Source of the DNA: Primulina eburnea
Lineage: Eukaryota > Streptophyta > Magnoliopsida > Lamiales > Gesneriaceae
Direction of reading: 5' to 3'
NCBI RefSeq assembly: GCF_022965805.1
Contig: NC_133105.1
Span: forward strand, 24,314,978 to 24,378,977
Length of the DNA stretch: 64,000 nt
Made by a program: the position numbers and the translations under genes. The notes below the pieces were generated by a model. It ran no database searches. It saw nothing but the letters and a program-made list of their open reading frames with translations, and was not told the origin of the DNA. This document shows, in pieces, positions 21,806 through 31,629 of the stretch; position 1 is the first letter of the stretch, and every line of letters starts with the position of its first letter.

Positions 21806-23957
21806 TGAAAGCGGACCGGTTACGGTGGCCGGAAGCGCAACGGAAGCAAAAAAAAAAATCGAATTTTTAAGGGAAAATTTCGGCCACCCTTGTTTGTGCA
21901 ATATTTACAATAAAACTCCATACATAGGGTGTTTTAGAATTTACCTATCAATCACAAGGATTGATGTTTGGCTCCAACTTTGTTATTGAACAACAAAGCT
22001 CTTGAATGGAAGATGAATCTACAAGCTCTCCTCCTTTCTTCTTGAATATTTCCTTCAAATTAGGCCCACCACCAACTAGGTAAATCCCTTCTTGTTTTGC
22101 ACTAGAAAAACTAGAAGATTTTCAAAGAGAAGTGTGTTTTCTTCAACAAATTGAAGAACACAAAAATGGAGAAAAATTGGAGAGAATTTAGATGGAAGTT
22201 TCGGCCAACTCAAAGTGGGAGGGAAGGGAGAATGATTTAATTCCATGTCTTGGTGTTGCAAAAAGCAAAAGTGAAAAAGGTGCATGCCTTGCATTATTTT
22301 AATAAAAAGTAATCTCCAACCCTTCACCTCCCATGCATGCATATAATATAGTTTTTAATCAAATTAAAAACTTTGGACTAAATTTAATTATCTCAAACAT
22401 ATTTGAGACTAATTAAACATTACTTGAATTTACTCAAGTCCCACTAGTTTAAATAATTATTTTAATTGAGCTCTACAAGACTCAATATTATTTAATTAAT
22501 CCAACACTTGAATTAATTTAATTATTTGGACTCTACTAGGTCCACTAGTGTTTAATTAATTCAACACTTGAATCAATTTATTTAGTCCATAATAATGTTT
22601 ATGAAAATCACAATTTTCAAATACATTATTCTCTTGGCCAAATTTTAATTTAGGAACACTTCCATAAATCAAAATTTACATTTCTCTCATAGAAGTCATA
22701 CTTCTATTTTTCCTTACACTTATAAACTCATTTATAAGTCGTTCAACACATTGAACTATTTTCTCCTTTATAGAAGTTATACTTCTAATTTTACTTACGC
22801 TTATAAACTCCTTTATAAGCCGTTCAACACATTGAACTATTTTTACTTCTCATCGGGATTTACAAAGCTAGCACTTGTGTGGCCCTCAATGGTTCATTGA
22901 TACAACTAGCCGTGGGTTCACATCTCCATGTGATTCGGACTAAACATGTCCTTATATGAGCATACCCCAATTGCTCCATTCTTACTTATCAACTCCTTGA
23001 TAGTAAGAACGTCAGAACTCAAGTCTGATAGTACCCAACCAATCACGTTAAACGCCTAGCAGCATCGCTTACGTGATTCCCTAGGTATCACATGATAGTG
23101 CCTGCAAGAACCATTCAATTATGGTTAGCGTACAGTACGGTCCCTTCAACTCATATATCCCGATCGATTCGACAACCATTGGTTTATCGAGAGTTGTCAA
23201 TGAATCGATACTATGTGTCATGTTGTGGTTGCATCGATGGTGTAATCTATGAAACCCCTTTCATAATTACCACCATACTCTGGCCAGAGATTTCAACCTA
23301 CATACACATGATAACACATAGGATATCCATACCCGAAGGTAAGCAGTGAATCCCCGACTACAATGCATCGACTCCTATGTGTTTCGACAGAACACCCAAC
23401 CTTGCCACCTGATGACCCCATGAGAGTCGGTAAACAAGTCAAAGTGTAATTCTAGCACATAGAGTCTCAATGTTGTCCCGGGTCATAAGGACTAATTCTG
23501 TACAACTATAAACCAGGACTTTTCCACTCGATAAGTGAGAACCACTTGGAAAGTCCTTTTATGGAGGGTTGTTCAGTGCACTCTACAAGGAGCACCTATC
23601 TGCATGTTCGGACATCACAATGTCCCCTACCAATGAAACATGGTACTCACATCGCAGATACTAGTCTCTAACTCGAGCGGCCTATATCCTTCTTAGTGGC
23701 GGCTGAATCGACTAGGAACCGTTTAGAATATACAGTATTACAAATATGAGTTTCATGATACTCATCATATGAGCATCTCATATTCTTTCTACTATTTGTA
23801 TATTCAAGGGCTTTATCTATGCAACTAGCATGGGTATACAGATAAAGATTTGCCAAAATAATAATTTCAAATATTATTAAAATAAAGATTGCTTATACAT
23901 AGAGTTTCATTGTGAACACTCGGCCAACACTTGGCTCGACGGGCACCTACTCTAACA
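21806..23957 (-). repeat. 5' LTR of copia A
   Basis: A 2152-bp partner of 14608-16759. On the - strand a TATA box (CTATATTATA, about 22342-22351) places R/U5 in roughly the last 500 nt, which contain three hairpins (22088-22117, 21978-21998, 21947-21965) and the donor-like AG|GTAA at 21944. Confidence 0.95.
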
Positions 23958-23962
23958 ATCTA

Positions 23963-24500
23963 TCCTTGGAAGCGGATACTTGTTTTTTATTGTGATCTTG
24001 TTCAGCTCTCTGTAATCGATACACATCCTCATACTTTCGTCCTTCTTCTTTACAAATAGGACAGGAGCTCCCCACGGAGATGCGCTTGGTCGGATTTGCT
24101 TCTTGTCCAACAACTCTTGAAGTTGCTCTTTGAGTTCTTTCAACTCTGCTGGAGCCATTCGGTATGGTGCTTTTGAGATTGGTGTAGCATTGGACACTAA
24201 GTTAATCTCAAATTCCACTTCCCGGTCGGGAAGTTCGCCAGGGAGTTCTTCAGGAAAGACATCCGGAAATTCTTGTACTACTGGAATCTCTTCAAGCGTA
24301 AGTGTGGTTTCTTTCTTTACCTCGCTTAACATAGCTAGGTAAACTTCTTCTCCACTTTGGCTGTCCAAGTTGGAGAAGCAGAAAGAAGAGTCTTTCGTTC
24401 TTTGGTCTTGCCATGAAATAAAAGTTTCTCTTGGTGTGGAGTTTGGATGGTTACCGTCTTTCCATGACAGTCTACTAAGGCATGATTCTTGGCTAACCAA
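23963..24500 (-). pseudogene. Tekay RT N-terminal part
   Basis: The frame shows the linker [20 protein letters not shown] and the RT start [37 protein letters not shown] and [18 protein letters not shown], where copia A cuts in. It continues at 14602. No stop is visible inside this stretch. Confidence 0.87.
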
Positions 24501-25080
24501 TCCATTCCAAGAATTACGTCGAATTCCACCATGTTTAGTTGATCAGGTTTGCCTCGAAGTTCTGATCTTCTATGAGAACACTAATATCCCGATATAGAGT
24601 GCGAGTTTCTAAAATTCGATTTGCAGGAGTGGCTACTCTATATGGTTCTTCTAAGTTATCGGGCTTAGCTCCTAACTTCTTGACAAATCTCTTAGACATG
24701 AATGAATGCGTAGCACCACAATCAAATAACACATAAGCAGGTATATTATCGATTAGAATGGTACCAGCTACGACATCATTCGAGTTGTCAGCCTCTTCTT
24801 GAGTGACAGCATAGACTCGAGCATTTGGTTTGTTCTCCCTAGGCTTGTTTGGAGTTGTTCCGCCCGCTGGACCATCTCTTGGATCTGGAAAAGGACATTG
24901 AGCAATGCGATGGCCGATCTTTCCACAATGGAAACAAGATCCAGAATTCTTACGCCATTCACCAGTATGATTGAATCCACAATTTTGGCACTTGACTCCC
25001 TCTTTGCTTATTGGATAAGAAGTGGTTTCTTTAGCTGGATCACTGGTGAATTGGTTACTTGAAAACCTAGGCCTCTTGAA
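24501..25080 (-). pseudogene. Tekay zinc knuckle and retropepsin
   Basis: A CCHC knuckle (CFHCGKIGHRIAQC near 24930) follows a paired-Cys start (CQNCGFNHTGEW). Retropepsin follows with LFDCGATHSFMS near 24710, the usual D-[CST]-G-A-[ST] active site of Tekay and related chromoviruses, and ends with [19 protein letters not shown] near 24500. A TAA at 25081-25083 separates it from gag, and small frame changes are present. Confidence 0.82.
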
Positions 25081-25893
25081 TTATTGGCCTGCTTGGTACT
25101 GGCCTTGCTGAGGATGTTTAAGCTTGTTCTCGCCTTCACGCCTCTTAATGTCGTTTTCAACCCTAATGGCGGCTCCCATCAATTCCTCAAAGCTGTTGGG
25201 TTCTATAACGGCAAGAGTAGATTGAATACGGCTATTCAATCCTTTCTTGAAACGATGCATCTTCAAGGCTTCGTCTCCCATGATGGTTGGGGAGTAAGTT
25301 CCCAATGAGTGGAACTTGGATGAATACTCCACCACTGTCATGTTTGGTTCTTGAACCAAGCTTTCAAATTCTGACAGCTTCTGCACTCGAACTGCTGTTG
25401 GAAAGTACTGCCTCAGGAATGCCTCTCGGAACCTTTGCCAAGTGATAGGTCCCGCCTCTAACATTGCTGGTGAGACTCCTTCCCACCATTTGGCATCTTT
25501 ATCTACAAGAAAAGGTGTAATCACCTCTACTCTGATCCTTTGGGGAACCTCAAGTAGTCGAAGATGATTTTCCACCTCTTTCATCCAATTCTGTCCGACC
25601 TCTGGATCGGTGCTTCCATCGAAGTTAGGGACTCTTGCTCTTCGGAGAGCCTCATAGTGCTGCTTAGTCCCATTCTGAGCTGGAGGTGGTGGTGGTGGCT
25701 AATTAACATTAGGGTTCACCAACCCTTGTAGCGTTGTTGCCACGATTGTGTCTATAGCCATCAAATCTACCTGACTGAGGCCAACTGCTGGTGATGGTTG
25801 TGGTGGCTGTTGCTGTTGTGCATCCTCATCGTGGTTATTGTTGTGGTTTCCATATCTAGGATTGCGGTTGTTTCTCACTGGTCTTCCGTCCAT
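25081..25893 (-). pseudogene. Tekay Gag
   Basis: The start MDGRPVRNNRNPRYGNHNN (25893) leads through a Gln/Pro-rich stretch to a stop at 25699. The frame then continues with the gypsy gag core: KDAKWWEGVSPAML, TWQRFREAFLRQYFP, VVEYSSKFHSLGTYSP and RFKKGLNSRIQ (25584-25081). Gag makes the particle shell. The internal stop and the TAA at the end show decay. Confidence 0.83.
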
Positions 25894-26110
25894 TTCCTAC
25901 AAATATGAAAGCTCTAAGATTGTTGGCAGAATAAGGACTACACAAAGGAAGCACGATGATAGAGTAATTGCTCAGAATTTAAATATGAAACCAATGGATA
26001 GAATAAATTTTATTGATTTTCACAAAAGTGCAAAAACAACTGAACTTCGAAATTTAGAACAGAAATGTAAATGGAACAACTTTCATTACAATGAAACTAC
26101 TACTAATGTT

Positions 26111-26617
26111 CTAATCAATCACTTCTCCTAATCCCAACTCCATAGGATCCTCTTCGACTTCTTCTTCCTCTTCTGGATCCTCTTCAGGTTCATCTTGGTT
26201 GGCTATTACTGTTTGTAGATGTTCAATATGGCCATGCAGAACCGCATTCTGGTCACTAAAAACTTCCACGGTGTCCTGAAGCTCTTGAATCTAAGCATCA
26301 ATATGTTCTCTAGACTGATTATTCTGGTGTACGAGTTGGTGATTCTGATCAGTAAGTATTTGGATCTTCTCAACTAATGTATCACGTAACTCGATGAACT
26401 CCGCAACAGTCTCTTGAGAGGTCTCAAACTCTTCTTGAGTCTTCATATTCCTCTCTTCTGCTTCGTGCAGATAGTGAGCATATCGTTGAACATCACTTCT
26501 CAAGTGTTCTGCTCGACGCTCTAATTCATCTTTGTCCAGCTCTACACAATAGTTATGTTCCTTGAGTTTCTCTAACTTCCTTTCTAAGCTCTTAATGTAG
26601 CTACTCTGGTCAACCAT
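26111..26617 (-). pseudogene. extra coiled-coil ORF upstream of Tekay gag
   Basis: An ATG at 26615-26617 opens 168 codons with one internal TAG (26291-26293, codon 109). The protein starts MVDQSSYIKSLERKLEKL and is heptad-rich and charged over about 130 residues (ERRAEHLRSDVQRYAHYL, LVEKIQILTDQNHQLVHQ), then ends in a very acidic tail (EPEEDPEEEEEVEEDPMEL) before a TAG at 26111-26113. It lies between the 5' LTR and gag on the same strand. I recognise no family. It could be a Tekay-specific accessory or structural protein or an N-terminal gag extension. The frame continuing past the single stop suggests former coding. Confidence 0.6.
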
Positions 26618-27525
26618 ATCCTACATCCAAAACATAAGGGTAAAGGTTCAGAAATGATCTCAAGAATATAGGTCGAGTTATAGACAAATACTGGAATGAA
26701 CAGAATCAGTACTGCCTATACAATTAACAGAAGAAATAGCTCAAAAATTTTCGGTCTCAGAATTATGTGAAAAATTTACTAAAAATCCTTGACATCAAGA
26801 ACATGAATGGTGCCAAGTTTGGGGCAAAAATACTAAGCCAATTGGAAATGAAAATTCCTCAAAGTTTCAAAATTTTGGAAAATTTCACGGAAATGATGAT
26901 ATCACTATCTAAACGATGGATTTTTGGGTTCGTCGGCGGTGCTAGAACGATAAGTAGTTCTGGGTTAGGTTCTCCTCGTCGAGAGCTTTCCAACGCCTAC
27001 TTTTAATAGTAAAAATTCCTCCTGGATCAAAAGTTATGGCCGTTTGAAGTTTGCGCGAAAAACACATCAACTTCCATGCCATTAACAAGTTCTACTGCAT
27101 TCATTTGCTGGAATACACTGTCTACTGCAACTCTGATGCTTCTGCAATCAGTCTGTTGCTTTTCCAGCATTGTCTGCTGCATTCCGAGTCTACTGACTCA
27201 GTCTTCTGCATTCAGATCTACTGATTTCGTCTACTGGTTCTAGTTTCGGGCTACTGGTTTTGGGTCTACTGATTTCCATCTACTGGTTTTGGTTTCAGAT
27301 CTACTGGTTTACTGGGTCTACTGATTTCCATCTACTGGTTCTGGTTTACATCTACTGGTTCTGATTTCAGATATACTGGTTTACTGATTTGTTTCCATAC
27401 TGATTTTCCTAACTGTACGTATTCAGTCTATCATTTCAGTAGTCTATTACAGTAGCTTATTTTCGGAAGTCTATAAGAACTTATTATTTCTAGTTCCTCC
27501 TCCCCAGATTATGAAACCCGGTTCT
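26618..27525 (-). other. Tekay leader upstream of the coiled-coil ORF
   Basis: The leader is non-coding. Apart from the TCTACTGGTT repeats I see no clear structure or frame in it. Confidence 0.6.
27225..27400. repeat. TCTACTGGTT(C/T)TG-type degenerate repeats
   Basis: About ten imperfect units built on TCTACTGGTTTTGG/TCTACTGATTTC lie in the Tekay leader between the primer site and the coiled-coil ORF. Confidence 0.75.
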
Positions 27526-27537
27526 GCTCTGATACCA
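27526..27537 (-). other. primer binding site of the Tekay-like element
   Basis: The - strand reads TGGTATCAGAGC, identical to the usual plant initiator tRNA-Met complement, six bases from the LTR. Confidence 0.9.
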
Positions 27538-27543
27538 CTTCAA

Positions 27544-28731
27544 TGTCACGCCCCGGGACGGGGGTTAGTTGACACCGGCGTTGCTCTCAAATTTACATTC
27601 GAAAACAACAAGCCTCAGAAGTACGAAATTCAGAAACCAGTCTTTTATTCATAAATACTGAATATTTCAATGTCTGATACAAACTCGAATAATTAATGTT
27701 TTACAGCGGAAATGTAAAACAAACCAGACATCACAATGTCTTACAGACGCAGCGGAAAACAAAATAAATAAAACGGAGAATTAACAATCTTCTTCACCAG
27801 CCCCAGAACTGGATCTGCTCCTCTTCTTCTAGCCTTTCTTCATCGTTCTTATCTGAGATGTTTTGGTGGGTGAGTGATATGGTTGTCACTCAGTAAGCAG
27901 GGGCGGGAATAAGTCCCAGTTTTCGAAATAATTTCCATACAGAACAGTAATACGAAAATATACAGAAATTCTTATTTTCATAACAGAAATCAGTGTTCAG
28001 TGTTCAGAAATCAGTAATCAGTATTCATAATCGTAAATCGGAAGTTTATCAAATAAGCATTGAGCACATTCGTGAATTTCATGGCTAAACTGATATCAGT
28101 CCCCTATATGTTCTCTCCTCTGAGGGGTGAGGCCAGTAATCAGTAATCAGTAATGTTCAGAATATATATTCCTACCATTAGTTCACTAAGTTTCAGTGCT
28201 TCAAAATCAGATATCAGAAATCAAGAGTACTTTGATTTAAATCAGAAATCATTAAACGGGTTTCAAGATATTTATACATAAGCCCACTTATAGTAATTTG
28301 CTAAAAGTGTTCGGTTGACGTCTGAAATCTGCTTGTTCTCGCTACTGGTTTCTGCTGCTCGAAAATCAGCACTTAGCTCAAATATCTCAAGTGATAACTC
28401 AAGATTTGTGTAACACAAATTCAGAGGTTGAGGGTGCTATTTATAGGCCAAAATCTGACTGTTAGCCTCCCAAATAAATGGCCATAATCTGGCATTAACA
28501 GCCTTTATTCCATGTTAAATGCTTCAGTTACAACTCATAAGCTGAATCAGTAACTGTCTGCTGCTTCCTCGCTCTTCTGCTGCTGCTGCTTTCTCGCTCT
28601 TCTGCTGCTGAATTCTGTCTGCTGGAAAATACATGTCTGCAGGAAAATACCAACTTCTGAAATATGAGTTGCTGCTGAAATTTTGATAGCTACTGAAACA
28701 TTTTTAGCTGCTGGAATTTTAGGTTCTCACA
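27544..28731 (-). repeat. 5' LTR of the Tekay-like element
   Basis: A 1188-bp partner of 10860-12061. It is followed by the target duplication CGAGC at 28732-28736. Confidence 0.93.
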
Positions 28732-28736
28732 CGAGC

Positions 28737-29694
28737 GCCCGAGGGAAGGAGCAAATCAATTTAAGGTCTACCGCTGTCGAGGTGTAGGGATAGCGAAGTG
28801 TCTTGTTTCCACAATAGCAGCGATGAGCGATCAGTCGAAGGGGAGGAGGAAGTGAAGAGAAGAATTGGGCTGCAGAATTTGAATGGAAGGGGGAAGAAAG
28901 GGAACCCAGTGATTTCAAGCCCAAATTGGAATTGGGCTTGGGTAAGTGGCTCCATATTAGAAATCAAATTCACAGATATATGATTATGGGCCACTGCAAA
29001 TAAATGGGTCGGACCGGGCTTATATACAAGCATTTTGGCCCACGGGCCAATGCTTGCGGGGGCAATTCTTTGGGCTAAAATAATTAAATTATGAAGCCCA
29101 CATTAAATTATAAAGCCCGCGTTAAATTATGAAGCCCAATTAAATAATAAGCCCATGACGGACTAATTCTTAATCGATTCAAAACTGGTCACTGAGCGCG
29201 GAAGAGGAAGAAGAACATGGGAGGATAGGTAGAAATCGTGGCATGAATGGGAAAGATTATAGGCTCATGAGGGAGTGGAGAGAAACGACACAGCACTGGG
29301 AAAAAGAGATCGACAAACAATCTAAAGAGACAATTCTTCTACACAGACAAAATTCAACAAAAAAACTCTCTGCTAAATTTCCAATCTTCAAGCACTAGTT
29401 TTTTAAGCTTTCCAGTATAATTTCTAGCACTCTATCGTTTTATATTTCAACAACTTTATATTTATATTTCTATGTCTTGTAAATTCCTACAGTTTATTGA
29501 AAATATAAATAATGTCAGAGATTTATTCCTCAAATCCCAATAGTTTTCTTCATTTTGACGTTATAGTTGTTTTAGGAGATTAGAACCGACGGTCAAATTT
29601 AGAATTCATTTTCGTCTGTTTTTTAGAAATTACATTTTTATCATTTTAATCAAATCGGTACAACTTCGCACCTGACACGCCCACAAATCTCAAA
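28737..29694 (+). mobile_element. Tat LTR-like continuation after the Tekay insertion
   Basis: The sequence continues the pre-insertion host. It has repeated GAAGCCCA/AAGCCC words (about 29090-29155), a charged-looking AG-rich tract, T-rich sequence, and a possible LTR end CACGCCCACA at about 29685-29694. This layout resembles Tat 3' LTRs. The end is inferred and no matching 5' LTR is in the window. Confidence 0.45.
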
Positions 29695-29987
29695 GATTGT
29701 GCAAATAATTTTAAATATATTTTTTAGTATATATATTATATATTTGATATTCAGATTTCAAATTTAAGACGAGATCGAGTTAACGGCTAAAAATCGAGGC
29801 TGAGACGATAAAAGGAGACTGGTGTATGATAACAGGCGAGGTTCGAGGGAACATGTTTACATCACTTTCACAGACTTCTCAAATTTCAAATTTCAATACG
29901 GAAAAGACTTGCTAATAATAGAGAAGATCGAAACCTGCACTAATTAACATGCGTGGATCTGAATTCTGTTTCCCTTTCTTCATCGCC

Positions 29988-30011
29988 TTAATAAAATAAA
30001 TAAATAAATAA

Positions 30012-30066
<55 letters not shown>
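29988..30066. repeat. (TAAA)n followed by (TA)n microsatellite
   Basis: About seven TAAA units run into about 24 TA units without a break. Confidence 0.95.
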
Positions 30067-30069
<3 letters not shown>

Positions 30070-30265
30070 TTCAAATTGCAAAACCTTTCGAATTAAGGGA
30101 TTTGTTTACCAGTTAATGAAATGGTGTTTAGTTAAATAAAATAAAATGAAATGGTGTTTAGTTAAAACAAACAAAAAAAAATAATTTATCCCAAGATATG
30201 AGGACGGACGTTTTTCTTGCAGTGAAAAAAGAAATTAATTGTGTTTATTTAAGATTAAGTCTCTT

Positions 30266-30605
30266 GTGAGACGATCTCACGAATCTTTATATGTGAGACG
30301 GGTCAACCCAACCGATATTCACAATAAAAAGTAATACTCTCAGTATAAAAAGTAATATTTTGTTATAAATGACCCAAAAAAGAGATATGTCTCACAAAAT
30401 ACAACCCGTGAGACCGTCCACGAATAATATTTTTAAAATAATATTCGTGAACGGTCTCACGGGTCGTATTTTGTGAGACATATATCTTATTTGGGTCATC
30501 CATTAAAAACATTACTTTTTATGCTAAAAATATTACTCTTTATTGTAAATATCGATAGTGTTAACCTATCTTAAAAATAAAAATTTGTGATATCGTTTCA
30601 CAATA
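30266..30605. mobile_element. inverted pair of GTGAGACGGTCTCAC-type MITEs
   Basis: Unit 1 (about 30266-30420) and unit 2 (about 30446-30605) are inverted copies meeting at about 30434. Both carry GTGAGAC...GTCTCAC ends, TTTGGGTCAT and CAATAAAAAGTAATA words. The joined arms would form a hairpin of roughly 330 bp. Confidence 0.75.
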
Positions 30606-31126
30606 AAACCGCTTGTTCGTTTTATGAAATTTTTGTGACAAATTAATTAAAAATGTTACACTTATTTCTCGATACACACAAAATTGTGATATGCATATTT
30701 ATCATTTCATATTTGATGCTTTTAATAATCAGAGATCATATGTTATTATAATAAAAAAAATTATTTTTAGAGAAGATGTATACGTGTGTGTTTGTAAGGT
30801 ATGACTAAATACAGCCATACTATTGCATTGGGGCCCTCCACCTGAACAGTATGACCAAATTTATGATTTTTTCAAAGCAGTTTGTTTTATGTCAGTGCAA
30901 ATGGATAATTATTAGGCTATCTATATAAAATTAATATTCTTGCTTCAGAGCAGATAATTTACGTCACAGCTTATAGATAAATATCAATGCATATTGTTAA
31001 AAATTAAATAAAAAAACTATATAACTTCATCTAAAATAATATTTAACATAAGCTGTCGCATAAGTGTTAAGAAAAACCCCTGATACGAGATATCAATATT
31101 TGATCTCAGAGACAAGGCAAAAACTT

Positions 31127-31290
31127 GTGTGAGACGGTTTCACGGGTCATATTTGTGAGACAGATCTCTTATTTGGGTCATCTATGAAAAAATATTACTT
31201 TTTATACTAAGAGTATTATTTTTATTGTGAATATGGTTAAAGTTGACCCGTCTCACAGATTAAGATCCGTGAGACGGTCTCACATGAGAC
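31127..31290. mobile_element. third copy of the GTGAGACGGTCTCAC-type MITE
   Basis: The ends GTGAGACGGTTTCACGGG and CCGTGAGACGGTCTCAC are inverted, and the interior contains GACAGATCTCTTATTTGGGT and AATATTACTTTTTATACTAAG, matching unit 2 of the inverted pair. Confidence 0.75.
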
Positions 31291-31629
31291 CCACTCCTCA
31301 GACAATAGCGGAAAAAAAATCCTATATAATAAACTAACACATAGAACGGTGGACGATTATCGATAGATTTATCTAAATATATAATATAGTGAGTAAATAT
31401 CGGGATAACAAAATAGTATATATGGATATATTTGTATGTTTATTATCGTAATAGTAATTTAGAAAAAAACTAATTCCTTGCTAGTAAGAGTCTTTTTTAC
31501 CTACCAAAATACTAGGACTTGCCTCCAAAAAGTAGCTTGGATGGTAGGGTATGACGATTCTATATCAAATGTCAGGGTTCAATCTCTCACTGTTCTATCA
31601 TCTCAATTTTGAGTTTGTCATATATGACT

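Larger units (their letters stand above)
20019..21944 (-). promoter_or_regulatory. candidate leader intron of copia A (donor 21944, acceptor 20019)
   Basis: On the - strand the 5' LTR has GATTGATAG|GTAAATT with the G of GT at 21944, and the leader ends ACTTTTCAG|TAC with the last intron G at 20019, 12 nt before the gag ATG. Both match plant splice consensus and both recur in copia B (46957 and 44989). Splicing would remove the primer site. This is inferred from sequence only. Confidence 0.4.
14608..23957 (-). mobile_element. Ty1/copia element A, complete with two LTRs
   Basis: The LTRs 14608-16759 and 21806-23957 are both 2152 bp, and the flanking 5-bp duplication is ATCTA (14603-14607 and 23958-23962). 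The - strand LTR starts TGTTAGAGTAGG and ends GGTCCGCTTTCA. A tRNA-Met-type primer site abuts the right LTR and a purine tract (AAGTGGGAGAT) the left one. The internal 5046 bp has gag, a damaged protease, a deleted integrase, RT and RNase H. The insertion splits the Tekay RT gene. About 15 differences are visible between the LTRs, so the insertion is recent compared with its host. Confidence 0.95.
10860..28731 (-). mobile_element. Tekay-like chromodomain Ty3/gypsy retrotransposon
   Basis: Two LTRs (10860-12061 and 27544-28731) start TGTCACG and end CTCACA on the + strand, and are flanked by the 5-bp duplication CGAGC (10855-10859 and 28732-28736). A tRNA-Met-type primer site lies next to the right LTR and a purine tract next to the left one, so the element reads on the - strand. 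Gag, protease, RT, RNase H and integrase with a C-terminal chromodomain-like block follow in gypsy order, with several stops. Copia A (14608-23957) interrupts the RT gene. Without it the element is about 8.5 kb. Confidence 0.93.
1421..29694 (+). mobile_element. Tat-type Ty3/gypsy retrotransposon, decayed host of the nest
   Basis: Protease, RT, RNase H, a second RNase H and integrase follow in gypsy order between about 1.5 and 9.3 kb on the + strand. The second RNase H is typical of the Tat lineage. The element is interrupted by an LTR-like insertion (4981-6785), a CACTA element (7126-8276) and a complete Tekay-type element (10860-28731). LTR-like sequence continues at 28737-29694 after the Tekay target duplication. 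All coding parts carry stops and frameshifts. The left LTR is not seen and lies outside the window or is lost. Both outer limits are estimates. Confidence 0.6.
29695..31629. other. intergenic AT-rich region with simple repeats and MITEs
   Basis: No coding region. It holds a TAAA/TA microsatellite and three MITE copies (listed separately). The stretches 30070-30250 and 30610-31120 are plain AT-rich sequence in which I see no structure. Confidence 0.7.
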
